Source: Flexilinea flocculi
GTDB taxonomy: Bacteria; Chloroflexota; Anaerolineae; Anaerolineales; Anaerolineaceae
DNA: 64,000 nt
Assembly (NCBI RefSeq): GCF_001192795.1
Contig: NZ_DF968181.1
Location: forward strand, 2,160,974 to 2,224,973
Direction of reading: 5' to 3'
The stretch's first letter is position 1; each line of letters starts with the position of its first letter. The notes under the pieces are model-generated. The model made no database searches and was not told where the DNA came from. It saw only the letters and a list, made by a program, of their open reading frames with translations. Position numbers and translations under genes: made by a program. Shown here one piece after another: positions 9,518-17,823 of the stretch.

Positions 9518-9643
9518 TTGCTATTACGAAATATGAAAAGCGTTTTTTGTTATAGTGTTATTTTTACGCTCCGCGTAAAAATAACACTATAACAACTTTT
9601 CCCGTTTATCTTATATGGCTTTATCAAATTTCGAATTTCTGAT
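9518..9643. repeat. Interspersed palindromic element, copy 2 (23-bp perfect stem)
   Basis: The core is a perfect 23-bp stem (9547-9569 with 9573-9595) with a 3-nt TCC loop, among the longest palindromes in the window. The left flank has ACGAAATATGAAAAG and the right flank TTCGAATTTCTGA, both matching other copies. It lies between the divergent sugar operon and lrgA. Apart from this, the promoter and the direct repeat, the gap 9152-9759 is AT-rich with nothing recognisable. Confidence 0.8.
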
Positions 9644-9759
9644 TTCATTTGAATTTTATTGAAAAAATCCATGCTATCATTTAGAAAATCGAACGGATCT
9701 TATTTCAGCAGCCGTTTTGATAAAATAAAAACAAATTCGTTCTATAAAGAATAATAACT

Positions 9760-10131
9760 ATGCGATACTTAAGACAAATTGGTATTATTTTTTTGATCTG
9801 TTACATTTCAAAAATAATATCTACTGTGATCCCAGCGAAATTTCCATCCAATGTCATCAGCATGATCCTGCTATTTTTGCTTTTAATTACAAAAGCCATA
9901 AAACCTGAGTCAATTCGTGATTTTTCTGAATTCCTATTGAAAAATATGGCGTTTTTCTTTATTCCTTCAGGAGTCGCCATCATGGATGAAATTCCATTTC
10001 TTCTTAATAAAATTCATTTGATCCTTTTCATTCTTTTTATAACATTTGTATGCTCATTTTGGGTAACCGCAATCATCGTTGAAACAATGATGAAGCGAAT
10101 AAAAGGATGTGAAGAGGTAGACCATGAATAA
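9760..10131 (+). CDS. lrgA: CidA/LrgA family holin-like membrane protein
   Basis: Small membrane protein of 123 residues with four predicted hydrophobic helices, the normal size for LrgA/CidA. Family motifs include the segment with FPSNVISMILLFLLL near residues 28-42 and FFFIPSGVAIMD near residues 65-77. In Staphylococcus such pairs affect murein hydrolase activity and cell lysis; in other bacteria related proteins take part in pyruvate or acetate transport. The stop overlaps the start of the LrgB-like gene by 8 bp. The role here is unknown beyond the family. Confidence 0.88.
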   Translation: MRYLRQIGIIFLICYISKIISTVIPAKFPSNVISMILLFLLLITKAIKPESIRDFSEFLLKNMAFFFIPSGVAIMDEIPFLLNKIHLILFILFITFVCSFWVTAIIVETMMKRIKGCEEVDHE

Positions 10132-10813
10132 CTTCGCTGCAGAGCCATTATTCGGGATCATCATCAGTATTGCCTTTTATCTGTTCGGTGTGTTTCTAAG
10201 GGAAAAAATCAAATCGGATTTCATCAATCCGCTTTTGCTGACGATAATTGGAATCGTCTTGACATTAATATTGTTTAAGATCCCCTTTGATGACTATAAT
10301 CAGGGTGGACAAATTATCAATTTATTTCTTGGACCAGCAACTGCCTCAATCGCCTATTCCGTTTTTAAGCAAATCAGAATATTAAAAAAATGGGCAATTC
10401 CAATTATTGCCGGTTGTATTGGTGGATCACTCGCTTCCATCGGCAGCGTATATTTCTTATGCAGGGTCTTTGGTTTCAATGATGCTTTAACGTCATCGAT
10501 AATTCCAAAATCAGTAACAACACCTATCGCAATCGAAATCAGCGCTCAATTAGGGGGAATGCCATCCATCACAGTCTCTCTGGTAATTCTCACTGGAATA
10601 CTGGGGGCTTTATTTTCACCATTTCTGATCCGTTTTTTTCATATTTCAGAGAGAATTGCAGCTGGAACCGCGATTGGTGTCAGCAGTCATGGAATCGGTA
10701 CATCCAAAGCTATCGAACTTGGGGAAATCGAAGGGGCTGTCAGTGGAATCGCCATGGGATTGAGCGGGTTATTCACTTCGATTTTTATTTCGCTTGTCCA
10801 GTTTTTTGGTTAA
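10124..10813 (+). CDS. lrgB: LrgB/CidB family membrane protein
   Basis: This 229-residue polytopic protein shows the LrgB blocks FLGPATASIAYSVFKQ, IPKSVTTPIAIEIS and GVSSHGIGTSKAIELGE, all strongly conserved in the family. Its gene overlaps lrgA by 8 bp, so the two are translated together, as is usual for this partner pair. No LytSR regulator pair is adjacent, although a YesM/YesN system lies just downstream on the other strand. Confidence in the family is high; the physiological substrate or role cannot be read from sequence. Confidence 0.92.
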   Translation: MNNFAAEPLFGIIISIAFYLFGVFLREKIKSDFINPLLLTIIGIVLTLILFKIPFDDYNQGGQIINLFLGPATASIAYSVFKQIRILKKWAIPIIAGCIGGSLASIGSVYFLCRVFGFNDALTSSIIPKSVTTPIAIEISAQLGGMPSITVSLVILTGILGALFSPFLIRFFHISERIAAGTAIGVSSHGIGTSKAIELGEIEGAVSGIAMGLSGLFTSIFISLVQFFG

Positions 10814-10883
10814 TTCGGAAAATTGGTGGATCGAGTTTTCAACAACAGGCAGGTAATTCTTCAGCAATCCTGTCACTGATTCT

Positions 10884-11022
10884 GCAGTAATTCAAAAAAA
10901 GACTTGCTATTGCTATTCGAATCAACTAAGAAAGACTTGTAATTGTATAGTTTTAATGTTTTTCCGCAATACTCATAAAACTTCACAACTACAAAGAATC
11001 CTCCCCAAATTTCGAATCGCTG
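10884..11022. repeat. Interspersed palindromic element, copy 3 (degenerate)
   Basis: The left end is GCAGTAATTCAAA and the right end TTTCGAATCGCTG. In between is an imperfect stem pairing the AATTGTATAGTTTTA segment with TAAAACTTCACAACTA (about 13 of 16 positions). The right portion AAGAATCCTCCCC-AATTTCGAATCGCTG is shared with the copy at 15.3 kb. It occupies the converging ends of lrgB and the lipoprotein gene. Confidence 0.65.
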
Positions 11023-11070
11023 CCGATACTGAAAACCTGTTTTGTAGCTTGCCAGATCAGAATTTTTGTA

Positions 11071-12075
11071 TCAATACAATCGGTTCGGCAATTCTTTCGC
11101 AGCATTTTCCTGATCGAAAACCCCTTCAGGGACATACTGGATTTTTTCGACTTTTTGACCGGACTCCAGTTTCTGAATAATTTCTGCCACACGCGGCCCA
11201 TGCAGCGGATTGCACTCAACAGATGCATTCAGCTCACCGCGAATCATTGCTTCAAAAGCCGCGTGTACAGCATCGAACGATATGATAATAATATCTTTTC
11301 CAGGAACTTTTCCGGCTGCTTTTATCGCTTCTATAGCTCCAAAAGCCATGTTATCATTTTGGGCGATGAGAACATCAATATCAGGATAGGTCTTCAGAAA
11401 AGATTCCATCACTTCTTTTCCTTTGGATTGGATGAAATCGCCGGTCTCAATAGCGATAAGATGATAATTCGGTTTTTGCGCAATCATTTCAGCGACACCG
11501 TTTGTTCGCCCGATTTCAGCAGAAGCGCCTAACGTCCCCTGCAATTCGACAATGTTGATCGATTCATCTGCCCGTCCCATTTTTTCCAGATATTGATTGA
11601 GCCAAAGGATCGCGTTTCGGCCTTCCTGTATAAAATCTCCTCCGACCCATGTCATATATAGTGAATCATCTTCCACATTGACCATGCGATCGGATAAAAT
11701 GAGCGGGATATTCGCTTCCTTCACTTCTGCAAGAACACTGTCCCAGCCCGATTCAATGATCGGAGCTAAAACGATATAATCCACTTCCTGCTGGATGAAA
11801 TTTCGTAAAGCTTTTATTTGATTTTCTGATTCCTGCTGGCAATCAATAAAAATCAATTCATAACCATTCTCCTCAGTAAAAGTGGACTTGAAAGATTCTG
11901 TATTTGCAACCCGCCAATCTGATTCCGCTCCAACTTGAGCATATCCTACTTTAATCAAATCTCGATGCATGCCTTCTTCAGTTGGAATTTCTATTGACTT
12001 TCTGATATCGCTGCAACCTGAAATGAGCATCAAGATACCAAAATAAAAAAAGAATTTTCTCATTTTTTTCAACAT
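11071..12075 (-). CDS. YtfQ-like sugar-binding lipoprotein, probable sensor subunit
   Basis: This 334-residue binding protein is very similar throughout to the transporter's binding protein at 8186-9151; long blocks such as FIQQEVDYIVLAPI and NPLHGPRVAEII are identical. It differs at the N-terminus: a lipobox LISGC makes Cys21 the likely lipid-modified residue, so it is tethered to the membrane. AAGGCGG precedes the ATG. It is the third gene of an operon with a YesN regulator and YesM kinase and has no permease or ATPase beside it. That suggests it senses sugar for the kinase rather than carrying it. Confidence 0.9.
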   Translation of the reverse strand: MLKKMRKFFFYFGILMLISGCSDIRKSIEIPTEEGMHRDLIKVGYAQVGAESDWRVANTESFKSTFTEENGYELIFIDCQQESENQIKALRNFIQQEVDYIVLAPIIESGWDSVLAEVKEANIPLILSDRMVNVEDDSLYMTWVGGDFIQEGRNAILWLNQYLEKMGRADESINIVELQGTLGASAEIGRTNGVAEMIAQKPNYHLIAIETGDFIQSKGKEVMESFLKTYPDIDVLIAQNDNMAFGAIEAIKAAGKVPGKDIIIISFDAVHAAFEAMIRGELNASVECNPLHGPRVAEIIQKLESGQKVEKIQYVPEGVFDQENAAKELPNRLY

Positions 12076-12111
12076 AAATCCGCCTTACTACGCAAATCGA
12101 ACCTTCCATTA

Positions 12112-13563
12112 TCATGAATCATGTTTTGTCTGGTCAATTTTTTCCAGAGGGATACAAACGGTTACAACGGTCCCCGTTCCATATTCGCTCTGAATATTCA
12201 AACCAAATTTATTTCCATAATACAAACGGATCCGCTCCTGGACGTTTGTCAAACCGAATCCGATTTTATTGCCGGTGTTAATAGACGTCCTCAGTTTCGA
12301 CAAAACATCCTCTTCCATCCCGATACCATTATCGGTTACGACAAGAATCAGATTATTCTGATCGGTTTTTGCCAATACATCAATTCGACCTTTGCCTCTC
12401 TTGTTTTTAATACCATGATATAAAGCGTTTTCGACAAGCGGCTGTAATGTTAATTTTGGTACTTTGGAATCATAAAGATCGCTTGGCACGTTTATTTCAT
12501 AGTCCAAAATATCCCGATAACGTGATTGTTGTATTTCCAGATAGCTCCGAACATGAATTTCTTCTTCTTTGAGACTGATAAAATCCTCGCCACGACTTAA
12601 AGTCGTCCGGAAAAAATTGGAAAGCGAAGTGATCATTTTTACTACTTGTTCATCCTGATGATCCTCAGCCAGCCAGATAATCGTGTCAAACGTATTGTAC
12701 AAAAAATGAGGATTGATCTGTGCCTGAAGCAATTTTAATTCCGTTTGGCGTAAATTGGTCTGTTCTTCTTTTACATCTTCCAGCAGACTTCCAATTTGAC
12801 CCACCATTCCATCAAAAGCGACACTCAGTGTTTGGATCTCATCATCATAACTTTCAACAGATCGAACCGTAAAATCGCCGCTTCCAACCAGACGAATATT
12901 TTCAGATAATTCTTTAATCGGATGCGTAATACTGTTCGCAATTAAGATGGAAACAAACCACAAAACGCCGATAAGAATAATCGACCCCAAAGCAAATAAA
13001 AGAATTGTATTGCGGATTTCGCGATTCGTCCGCTGTTGAATCACTGCCAGTTCATTTGTTTCATAAAAGATATATTCCTGGACTTTTTCCTGGATGAGCG
13101 CTGTTAAAACGCGAATATCATATTTCAAACTGGTGTAATTTTTCTCATATCCGCTGGTGTTGTGAATATTGATAATTTTGTTTTCAAGATTCGTCAGAAA
13201 ATCTTCGATATTCTGCAAGCGCTTGAGACTGTCATTTCGCGTGGTCGTCAATTTGAGCTTTTTTGTGACATCTCTTGCGTTTTTTACATCCGCCAAAGGA
13301 TCCAACGTATCGAAGTTTTTACCATCGCCAATCACATATTGAAACATCTTATAATCAAGTGTTTCTTTAAAATCAAAATTAAACTGACTGGCAGTCACAA
13401 GATTCTGCACGATCAGATTATATTGATTGGTTGATCGGATCAGGATAGCCAGCATGACAACAATCATGAAAACCATCGTCATCATGATTAATGTCATCAG
13501 CGAATTCAATTTTACGCTTAATGAAGAATGCTGAACCTTTTCAAAAAAGCGAGTATGTCTCAT
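12112..13563 (-). CDS. Sensor histidine kinase, YesM/LytS-like
   Basis: Membrane kinase of 483 residues. There are two transmembrane helices (about 20-42 and 185-209) enclosing an extracytoplasmic domain, then a HAMP linker (about 209-262). The His_kinase domain (PF06580 type) has phospho-acceptor H286 in INPHFLYN. The HATPase domain shows QPLVENALYHG, DNGIGM and GFGLTNVQERI. The start overlaps the regulator stop as ATGA. The lipoprotein gene follows after 36 bp. The extracytoplasmic domain is the likely docking site for that lipoprotein. Confidence 0.93.
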   Translation of the reverse strand: MRHTRFFEKVQHSSLSVKLNSLMTLIMMTMVFMIVVMLAILIRSTNQYNLIVQNLVTASQFNFDFKETLDYKMFQYVIGDGKNFDTLDPLADVKNARDVTKKLKLTTTRNDSLKRLQNIEDFLTNLENKIINIHNTSGYEKNYTSLKYDIRVLTALIQEKVQEYIFYETNELAVIQQRTNREIRNTILLFALGSIILIGVLWFVSILIANSITHPIKELSENIRLVGSGDFTVRSVESYDDEIQTLSVAFDGMVGQIGSLLEDVKEEQTNLRQTELKLLQAQINPHFLYNTFDTIIWLAEDHQDEQVVKMITSLSNFFRTTLSRGEDFISLKEEEIHVRSYLEIQQSRYRDILDYEINVPSDLYDSKVPKLTLQPLVENALYHGIKNKRGKGRIDVLAKTDQNNLILVVTDNGIGMEEDVLSKLRTSINTGNKIGFGLTNVQERIRLYYGNKFGLNIQSEYGTGTVVTVCIPLEKIDQTKHDS

Positions 13564-15194
13564 CCGTTTTCCGTTTTACCCGCCCGATATTCTTTCGGTG
13601 TACAACCCTGAAGTTTCTTAAATATATAACTGAAATAATGCGGATCCTTGTAACCGATCGCATATCCGATTTCTGAACTTTTTAGACTGGAACAACGCAG
13701 CAGTTCTTTTGCCTTCTCCATTCTGACTTCAGTCAGATATTCAATAAAAGTCACACCCTTTTCCTGACTGAAAATCGTGCTGAAATGGGTGGGACTGACG
13801 TTAACAGCCTGTGAGACCATATTCAATGACAAATCTTCAGAATTATAATGATCTCGAATAAAATTTTCTGCCTCTTGGAGCAGCGTTCGATATTTTTGTT
13901 TTGCAGATTGATCACGCAGCAAGAGTGTGCCATCAATAATTTTTTTAATATTTGCTTTGGTTGTTTCAAGCGAAGATAAGTCAGCAGTAATCTGATCCAA
14001 ATCACCGCATTTATCAATCAACGCTTTCTTTCCGATACCGATTTCTTCCAAAAAGGAAGCGGCGTTGATATGGATATCCATCGCGATATATTGCCTGAAC
14101 ATCAGCGAATTGATATGCTCTCTTCCAACACTCTCAAAATAATCATCCACAAAATGCGCGACATTCTCTCGTAATCCGCTCTTGAAAAATCGTTCGATGA
14201 TCGTTTTGTCAATCTTTGCCGTGTCAAGGGTTTTCAGGCTTAATCCTGCATTCTGTGCAATGGGAGCTTTTGCAATATCATCATAAAAAACAACCTGATT
14301 CTTACCAATAATATAACGATATGCAAATGCCCTGCAGGCTTCATCAAAAGATTTCCGAATTTGTTGCAGACGTTGCACCGGCATACCGGAGCCAATGTAA
14401 TAATCCAAATTTTTTTCTGCTTTAAACAATGTTTCCAGTTCCTGGATGCATCTTCGCGTAACCGCCGATGCGGGTTCATGTTCGCTTCCTTTTACCAGAA
14501 TCGCCCATCCTTCCAAAGACCGGCTGAATAGAACCATATGATTTCTGATTGCAAAGCTTTTTTGAATCCGCTCCTCCATTTGAATTATTAATTCGGAGTA
14601 TTGTTCGCTTATCTCCTCTTCATCTTGATAACATTTGAACAATATGATGTTATAGCTTTGTGCGCTCAGTTCAATATCAAGTTTTTTGGCTTTCTGCAAT
14701 AATTCAGTAACCGATAGAGAATTATCCACAAGCTGCGTAAAAAAATTACGTCTTTGAAATTCTTCATTTTCCTGCATTTCCAATTTATACTGACGGCTCA
14801 AGTTCTGCAGGTTTCTTTCATCTTCGACCTTCTTTTTGATGAGAAGCATCGTTTCAAGGATTTTCGAGCTTGTTATCGGTTTTAATAAATAATCAGTTAC
14901 GCCAATGCTGATTGCATCTTTGGCATATTGAAATTCGTCATATCCGCTGAGGATGACTATTTTTATCCAGGGCATTTCCTGTTTAACCAGGCGGCTCAGT
15001 TCCAAACCGTCCATAAAGGGCATCTTGATATCAGTAATCAGAATGTCCGGTTTTAAATTTTGAATCATCGGGTAAGCAAGCTCGCCATCACTGGCTTCCC
15101 CAATAAATTCAAAATCGTGCTCCGCCCAATTGACTTTATTTTTAATTCCCTGACGCACAACAATTTCATCTTCCACTAAAAAGACTTTTAGCAC
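13560..15194 (-). CDS. Response regulator with AraC-type DNA-binding domain, YesN-like
   Basis: This 544-residue regulator has an N-terminal receiver domain (phosphorylation site D55 in ILITDIKMPF, conserved K in LLKPI). A long central region of unassigned fold follows, then a C-terminal AraC double helix-turn-helix (HFSTIFSQEKG and IGYAIGYKDPHYFSYIFKK). The start is a GTG with GAGGA five bases ahead. It heads the three-gene sensory operon. The probable target is the sugar/ara operon promoter near 9.2 kb, which carries an 11-bp direct repeat; that link is inference. Confidence 0.93.
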   Translation of the reverse strand: MLKVFLVEDEIVVRQGIKNKVNWAEHDFEFIGEASDGELAYPMIQNLKPDILITDIKMPFMDGLELSRLVKQEMPWIKIVILSGYDEFQYAKDAISIGVTDYLLKPITSSKILETMLLIKKKVEDERNLQNLSRQYKLEMQENEEFQRRNFFTQLVDNSLSVTELLQKAKKLDIELSAQSYNIILFKCYQDEEEISEQYSELIIQMEERIQKSFAIRNHMVLFSRSLEGWAILVKGSEHEPASAVTRRCIQELETLFKAEKNLDYYIGSGMPVQRLQQIRKSFDEACRAFAYRYIIGKNQVVFYDDIAKAPIAQNAGLSLKTLDTAKIDKTIIERFFKSGLRENVAHFVDDYFESVGREHINSLMFRQYIAMDIHINAASFLEEIGIGKKALIDKCGDLDQITADLSSLETTKANIKKIIDGTLLLRDQSAKQKYRTLLQEAENFIRDHYNSEDLSLNMVSQAVNVSPTHFSTIFSQEKGVTFIEYLTEVRMEKAKELLRCSSLKSSEIGYAIGYKDPHYFSYIFKKLQGCTPKEYRAGKTENG

Positions 15195-15212
15195 GTAGTC
15201 CTCATTTCATTT

Positions 15213-15326
15213 ACCGGCAATTCAAGATTTAGAAACATCATTTGAAAAAATTGAGAAAATCCGTTATTGTATCGATTTTCTGCACCGCACAATACTTAAA
15301 AATCCTTCCCCAATTTCGAATCGCTG
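15213..15326. repeat. Interspersed palindromic element, copy 4 (degenerate)
   Basis: The left flank contains GGCAATTCAAGATTT and the right flank is AATCCTTCCCCAATTTCGAATCGCTG, nearly identical to the right end of the copy at 10.9-11.0 kb. The central stem is weak. A further fragment with the shared right-end block AAGAATCTTCCCC lies at about 15549-15577. Together with the next copy these fill most of the gap between the regulator and tatB; I see no gene in 15195-15842. Confidence 0.6.
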
Positions 15327-15623
15327 GTTGTTCGCGCGAATTCAAGAAGTTTTGTAGATATTATTGTAACGGCTTTTTCAAATCTTTTGCCGAAACAGCA
15401 ATCACCAATCCGAAATACAGGAGAGAATTCTTTGGTAATTTTAAATCGCTTTTCTATAATTCGAGAAATAAATTTTCTGTTCGGATAAAGAGAAAAAATT
15501 TGTTTTTGTGATCCATTTTCACAAAAGACAAACGCATCACAACAACAAAGAATCTTCCCCATAATTAAAATAGCAGATCGCTTATCGGTATGAATTCAAC
15601 GATATAATTTTCATGTTGATAAG

Positions 15624-15747
15624 CAGCAATTCGAAATTTGATAAAGCCTTATAAGAAAAAAAAGGAAGCCTTTATCAGTGATGTTTTTGCACAGATCGCA
15701 AAAACATCACTGATACAAATAATCCTTTTTATGTATCGAATCGCTGA
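15624..15747. repeat. Interspersed palindromic element, copy 5 (18-bp stem)
   Basis: The ends are CAGCAATTCGAA on the left and TCGAATCGCTGA on the right. The core is a perfect 18-bp stem (15673-15690 with 15698-15715) and a 7-nt loop. The flank ATAAAGCCTTATAAGAAAAAAAGGA matches in outline the copy at 34.85 kb (AAAAGCCTTTTAAGAAAAAAAG). The stem sequence itself differs from every other copy. Confidence 0.8.
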
Positions 15748-15842
15748 TTCGTAAGAGAGAAGGTATATCGTTTTCCTCTCAATCAAATTCAATGCGCAGT
15801 GAATGTATTTTTAGATTTTGACAAGGATAATACCTGGAAAAA

Positions 15843-16241
15843 ATGAACTTTTTTAATATTGGATTCTCAGAATTAATGGTCGTTCTCGTAATCATGCTGA
15901 TTTTTCTGGGTCCGCATCGCATGACTTCCGCAGCCTATCGCTTTGCAAGATTTCTTAGGAAAATCATGCGATCTGATACGTGGCGTAATTTTTTCGATAT
16001 CTATAAAGAAATTAAACAATATCCTTCGCAAATTATGCAGGAAGTCAACATGGAAGAAATCAAAAAGGAGCTAAGAGATATTCAACAAAAAACAGACAAT
16101 GAAATTCAAAAAATCAATCAGGAAATAAACCCGCAAAAGATCAATTTACAAGAAACTGAACAATCACGAGAAACCAACGCGGAATCACAACAAGAACAAT
16201 CGGCAGCGCATATTGATCCGGAGAAAATTCATGAGCAATGA
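15843..16241 (+). CDS. Sec-independent translocase TatA/TatB-like protein
   Basis: Membrane component of the twin-arginine export system. It has a short N-terminal transmembrane helix followed by the hinge FLGPHRM and an amphipathic helix, then a long charged coiled tail rich in Glu, Lys and Gln. The 132-residue length and the long tail resemble TatB more than TatA; no second TatA-type gene is nearby. It overlaps tatC by 11 bp. Confidence 0.85.
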   Translation: MNFFNIGFSELMVVLVIMLIFLGPHRMTSAAYRFARFLRKIMRSDTWRNFFDIYKEIKQYPSQIMQEVNMEEIKKELRDIQQKTDNEIQKINQEINPQKINLQETEQSRETNAESQQEQSAAHIDPEKIHEQ

Positions 16242-16986
16242 AGAAAATGAATCTTTGTCTGCAAAAGAATTCCTGAGTGCGATGAGCGAACATATTTATG
16301 AGCTCAGGAATCGCATGATCATCGCGATCATCGCCCTGATTTTCGGGACAGTGCTTTGTTTGTTTTTCTCGGAGAAATTATTTGAGATTATTTGTATCCC
16401 CATCGGAGGTATTGATAAACTGCGATCAATCGAAATCACCGAAAATGTCAGTGCGGTTTTCCGTATTGCGCTTCTGGGCGGTGTAATTCTGTCATTTCCG
16501 GTAATCTTATATGAGATTTTTGCTTTCATCCTGCCAGCATTAAAAGCCAATGAAAAACGTCTATTGTTTTCATTTCTTCCTTCAGCCATTTTCCTCTTCC
16601 TGTGCGGAATCAGCTTTGCATATTTTCTGCTGCTGCCGACTGCCATTCCATTTTTAACGACATTTATGGGAATTGAAACCGAAGTTCGTCCTGCAAATTA
16701 CATTTCATTTGTAACCAGCATGATTTTTTGGGTGGGGGTCGTCTTTGAATTGCCCATCATGGTTTATATACCTGCCCGCATCGGATGGATCACTGCGAAA
16801 CAACTGTTGCGGAATTGGAGATATGCGGTCGTAATTTGCGCAATCCTCGCAATGCTGATCACTCCGACAGTCGATCCGGTAAACATGACAATCCTGATGA
16901 TTCCGCTGATCGCCTTATTCTTTATCAGCATTCTGTTCGCACAAATCGCTGAAAAAAAGCGAAAACAGGTAAGACCCGCTGCATAG
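16231..16986 (+). CDS. tatC: Sec-independent protein translocase TatC
   Basis: Core receptor of the Tat pathway, which exports folded proteins bearing SRRxFLK-type signals. Six hydrophobic segments are evident. The N-terminal block LSAMSEHIYELRNRMI matches the TatC cytoplasmic start, and FILPALKANEKR and ITPTVDPVN are family motifs. I choose the ATG at 16231, which has GGAG upstream; an in-frame TTG at 16213 would add six residues without a better site. The gene converges on a small Tat-substrate gene at 17.3 kb. Confidence 0.93.
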   Translation: MSNEENESLSAKEFLSAMSEHIYELRNRMIIAIIALIFGTVLCLFFSEKLFEIICIPIGGIDKLRSIEITENVSAVFRIALLGGVILSFPVILYEIFAFILPALKANEKRLLFSFLPSAIFLFLCGISFAYFLLLPTAIPFLTTFMGIETEVRPANYISFVTSMIFWVGVVFELPIMVYIPARIGWITAKQLLRNWRYAVVICAILAMLITPTVDPVNMTILMIPLIALFFISILFAQIAEKKRKQVRPAA

Positions 16987-17319
16987 TATCCAAAATAATA
17001 AAAAAAATCTGAATTGCCATCGCAAACTTTCTTGACTTTGGCTCTTTCGTCATTAAATCGCGATAATCTTCCATGATTCAGGCATATTCATTTCCCTGGC
17101 TATTTTGTATGTGTAAACTACTCATCTGCTTTTTTCTCTGTCAGATTCAATTCAATCGCAATATATCATTATTATATATACAATAGCCAAAATAAAAGTT
17201 GCTTTTTTTCTCTCTTTTATTCGTAAATGTCACCTTTTAATGATTTTTATCTGCCAAAGTCGGAAAAAAATCCTGAATTAACTTTTTTGTGTTGATTTTT
17301 TTATATTAAAATATTTTTT
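16987..17319. other. Intergenic gap, nothing recognised
   Basis: AT-rich sequence between the converging tatC and Tat-peptide genes. I find no open reading frame with a ribosome site, no strong hairpin and no copy of the interspersed element. Confidence 0.6.
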
Positions 17320-17667
17320 TTAGTATCCTGTGGGTGTAGGTTCAATATATGGAGTTCCTGTAAGTGTTTCAGTCGGGGTTTCTGTTGGTGTTCCCGTTGG
17401 AGTTTCCGTCGGAGTTCCGGATGGTTGTTCCGTCGGAGTTTCCGTCGGAGTTCCGGATGGTTGTTCCGTCGGAGTTTCTGTCGGGATGTTCGTTGCAGAC
17501 GGAGTAGTTGCAGTCAGCGTCACAGATGTTTGAGCATGAGCGGGAATAACTCCGGCTCTGACAATTGGTTTAATCCATTTCTCTGGCAAGAAGGCTGAAG
17601 CAGTGATGCTGCCAGTTGCGGCTAATACTAACTTGAATACATTGCGACGTGAAATCATTTTTCCCAT
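17320..17667 (-). CDS. Small Tat-signal protein with Pro/Thr repeats, candidate modified peptide
   Basis: This 115-residue predicted export substrate begins with a twin-arginine signal (SRRNVFK at 6-12, hydrophobic core to about 25). A conserved-looking stretch LPEKWIKPIV (27-36) and IPAHAQTS (41-48) follow, with AHA a likely cleavage site. The mature part is almost only Pro, Thr, Glu, Ser and Gly. It includes two exact copies of the 12-residue unit PTETPTEQPSGT, from a 36-bp DNA repeat. It has no catalytic domain. It lies 156 bp beyond the HPr-kinase-like gene on the same strand and close to tatC, so it is the natural candidate substrate of both. AAGGGA precedes the ATG. Confidence 0.75.
   Translation of the reverse strand: MGKMISRRNVFKLVLAATGSITASAFLPEKWIKPIVRAGVIPAHAQTSVTLTATTPSATNIPTETPTEQPSGTPTETPTEQPSGTPTETPTGTPTETPTETLTGTPYIEPTPTGY
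17399..17477 (-). repeat. 36-bp tandem repeat inside the Tat-peptide gene
   Basis: A 36-bp unit containing GAGTTCCGGATGGTTGTTCC occurs twice in tandem, flanked by partial units of GTTTCCGTCGGA type. It encodes the 12-residue Pro/Thr repeat. Being in-frame, it could change copy number without breaking the protein. The boundaries are approximate. Confidence 0.8.
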
Positions 17668-17823
17668 TCATCGATCCCTTCATCAAATAATAGTTATTTT
17701 CAGTATCTCAAAGAGTAAACCATTAATTTGTAATTTTAACCAGTATCTCGAAAAAAAAGAATCACTTTATAAGCGATCCTGATTTTCGATCGTATTACCT
17801 GAGCGCAATAAATGTAAAAATTT

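Noticed and set aside
15818-15823. TTGACA close to the tatB start as a -35 box
   Set aside because: The start codon is only about 20 bp downstream, leaving no room for a -10 box and start point upstream of the gene.
17399-17477. CRISPR-like direct repeats
   Set aside because: The repeats are adjacent without spacers and encode an in-frame peptide repeat.
17330-17533. Plus-strand reading frame rich in Val-Gly-Val-Ser repeats
   Set aside because: It is the antisense shadow of the Pro/Thr repeat gene, has no ribosome site, and the minus-strand product has a clear Tat signal.
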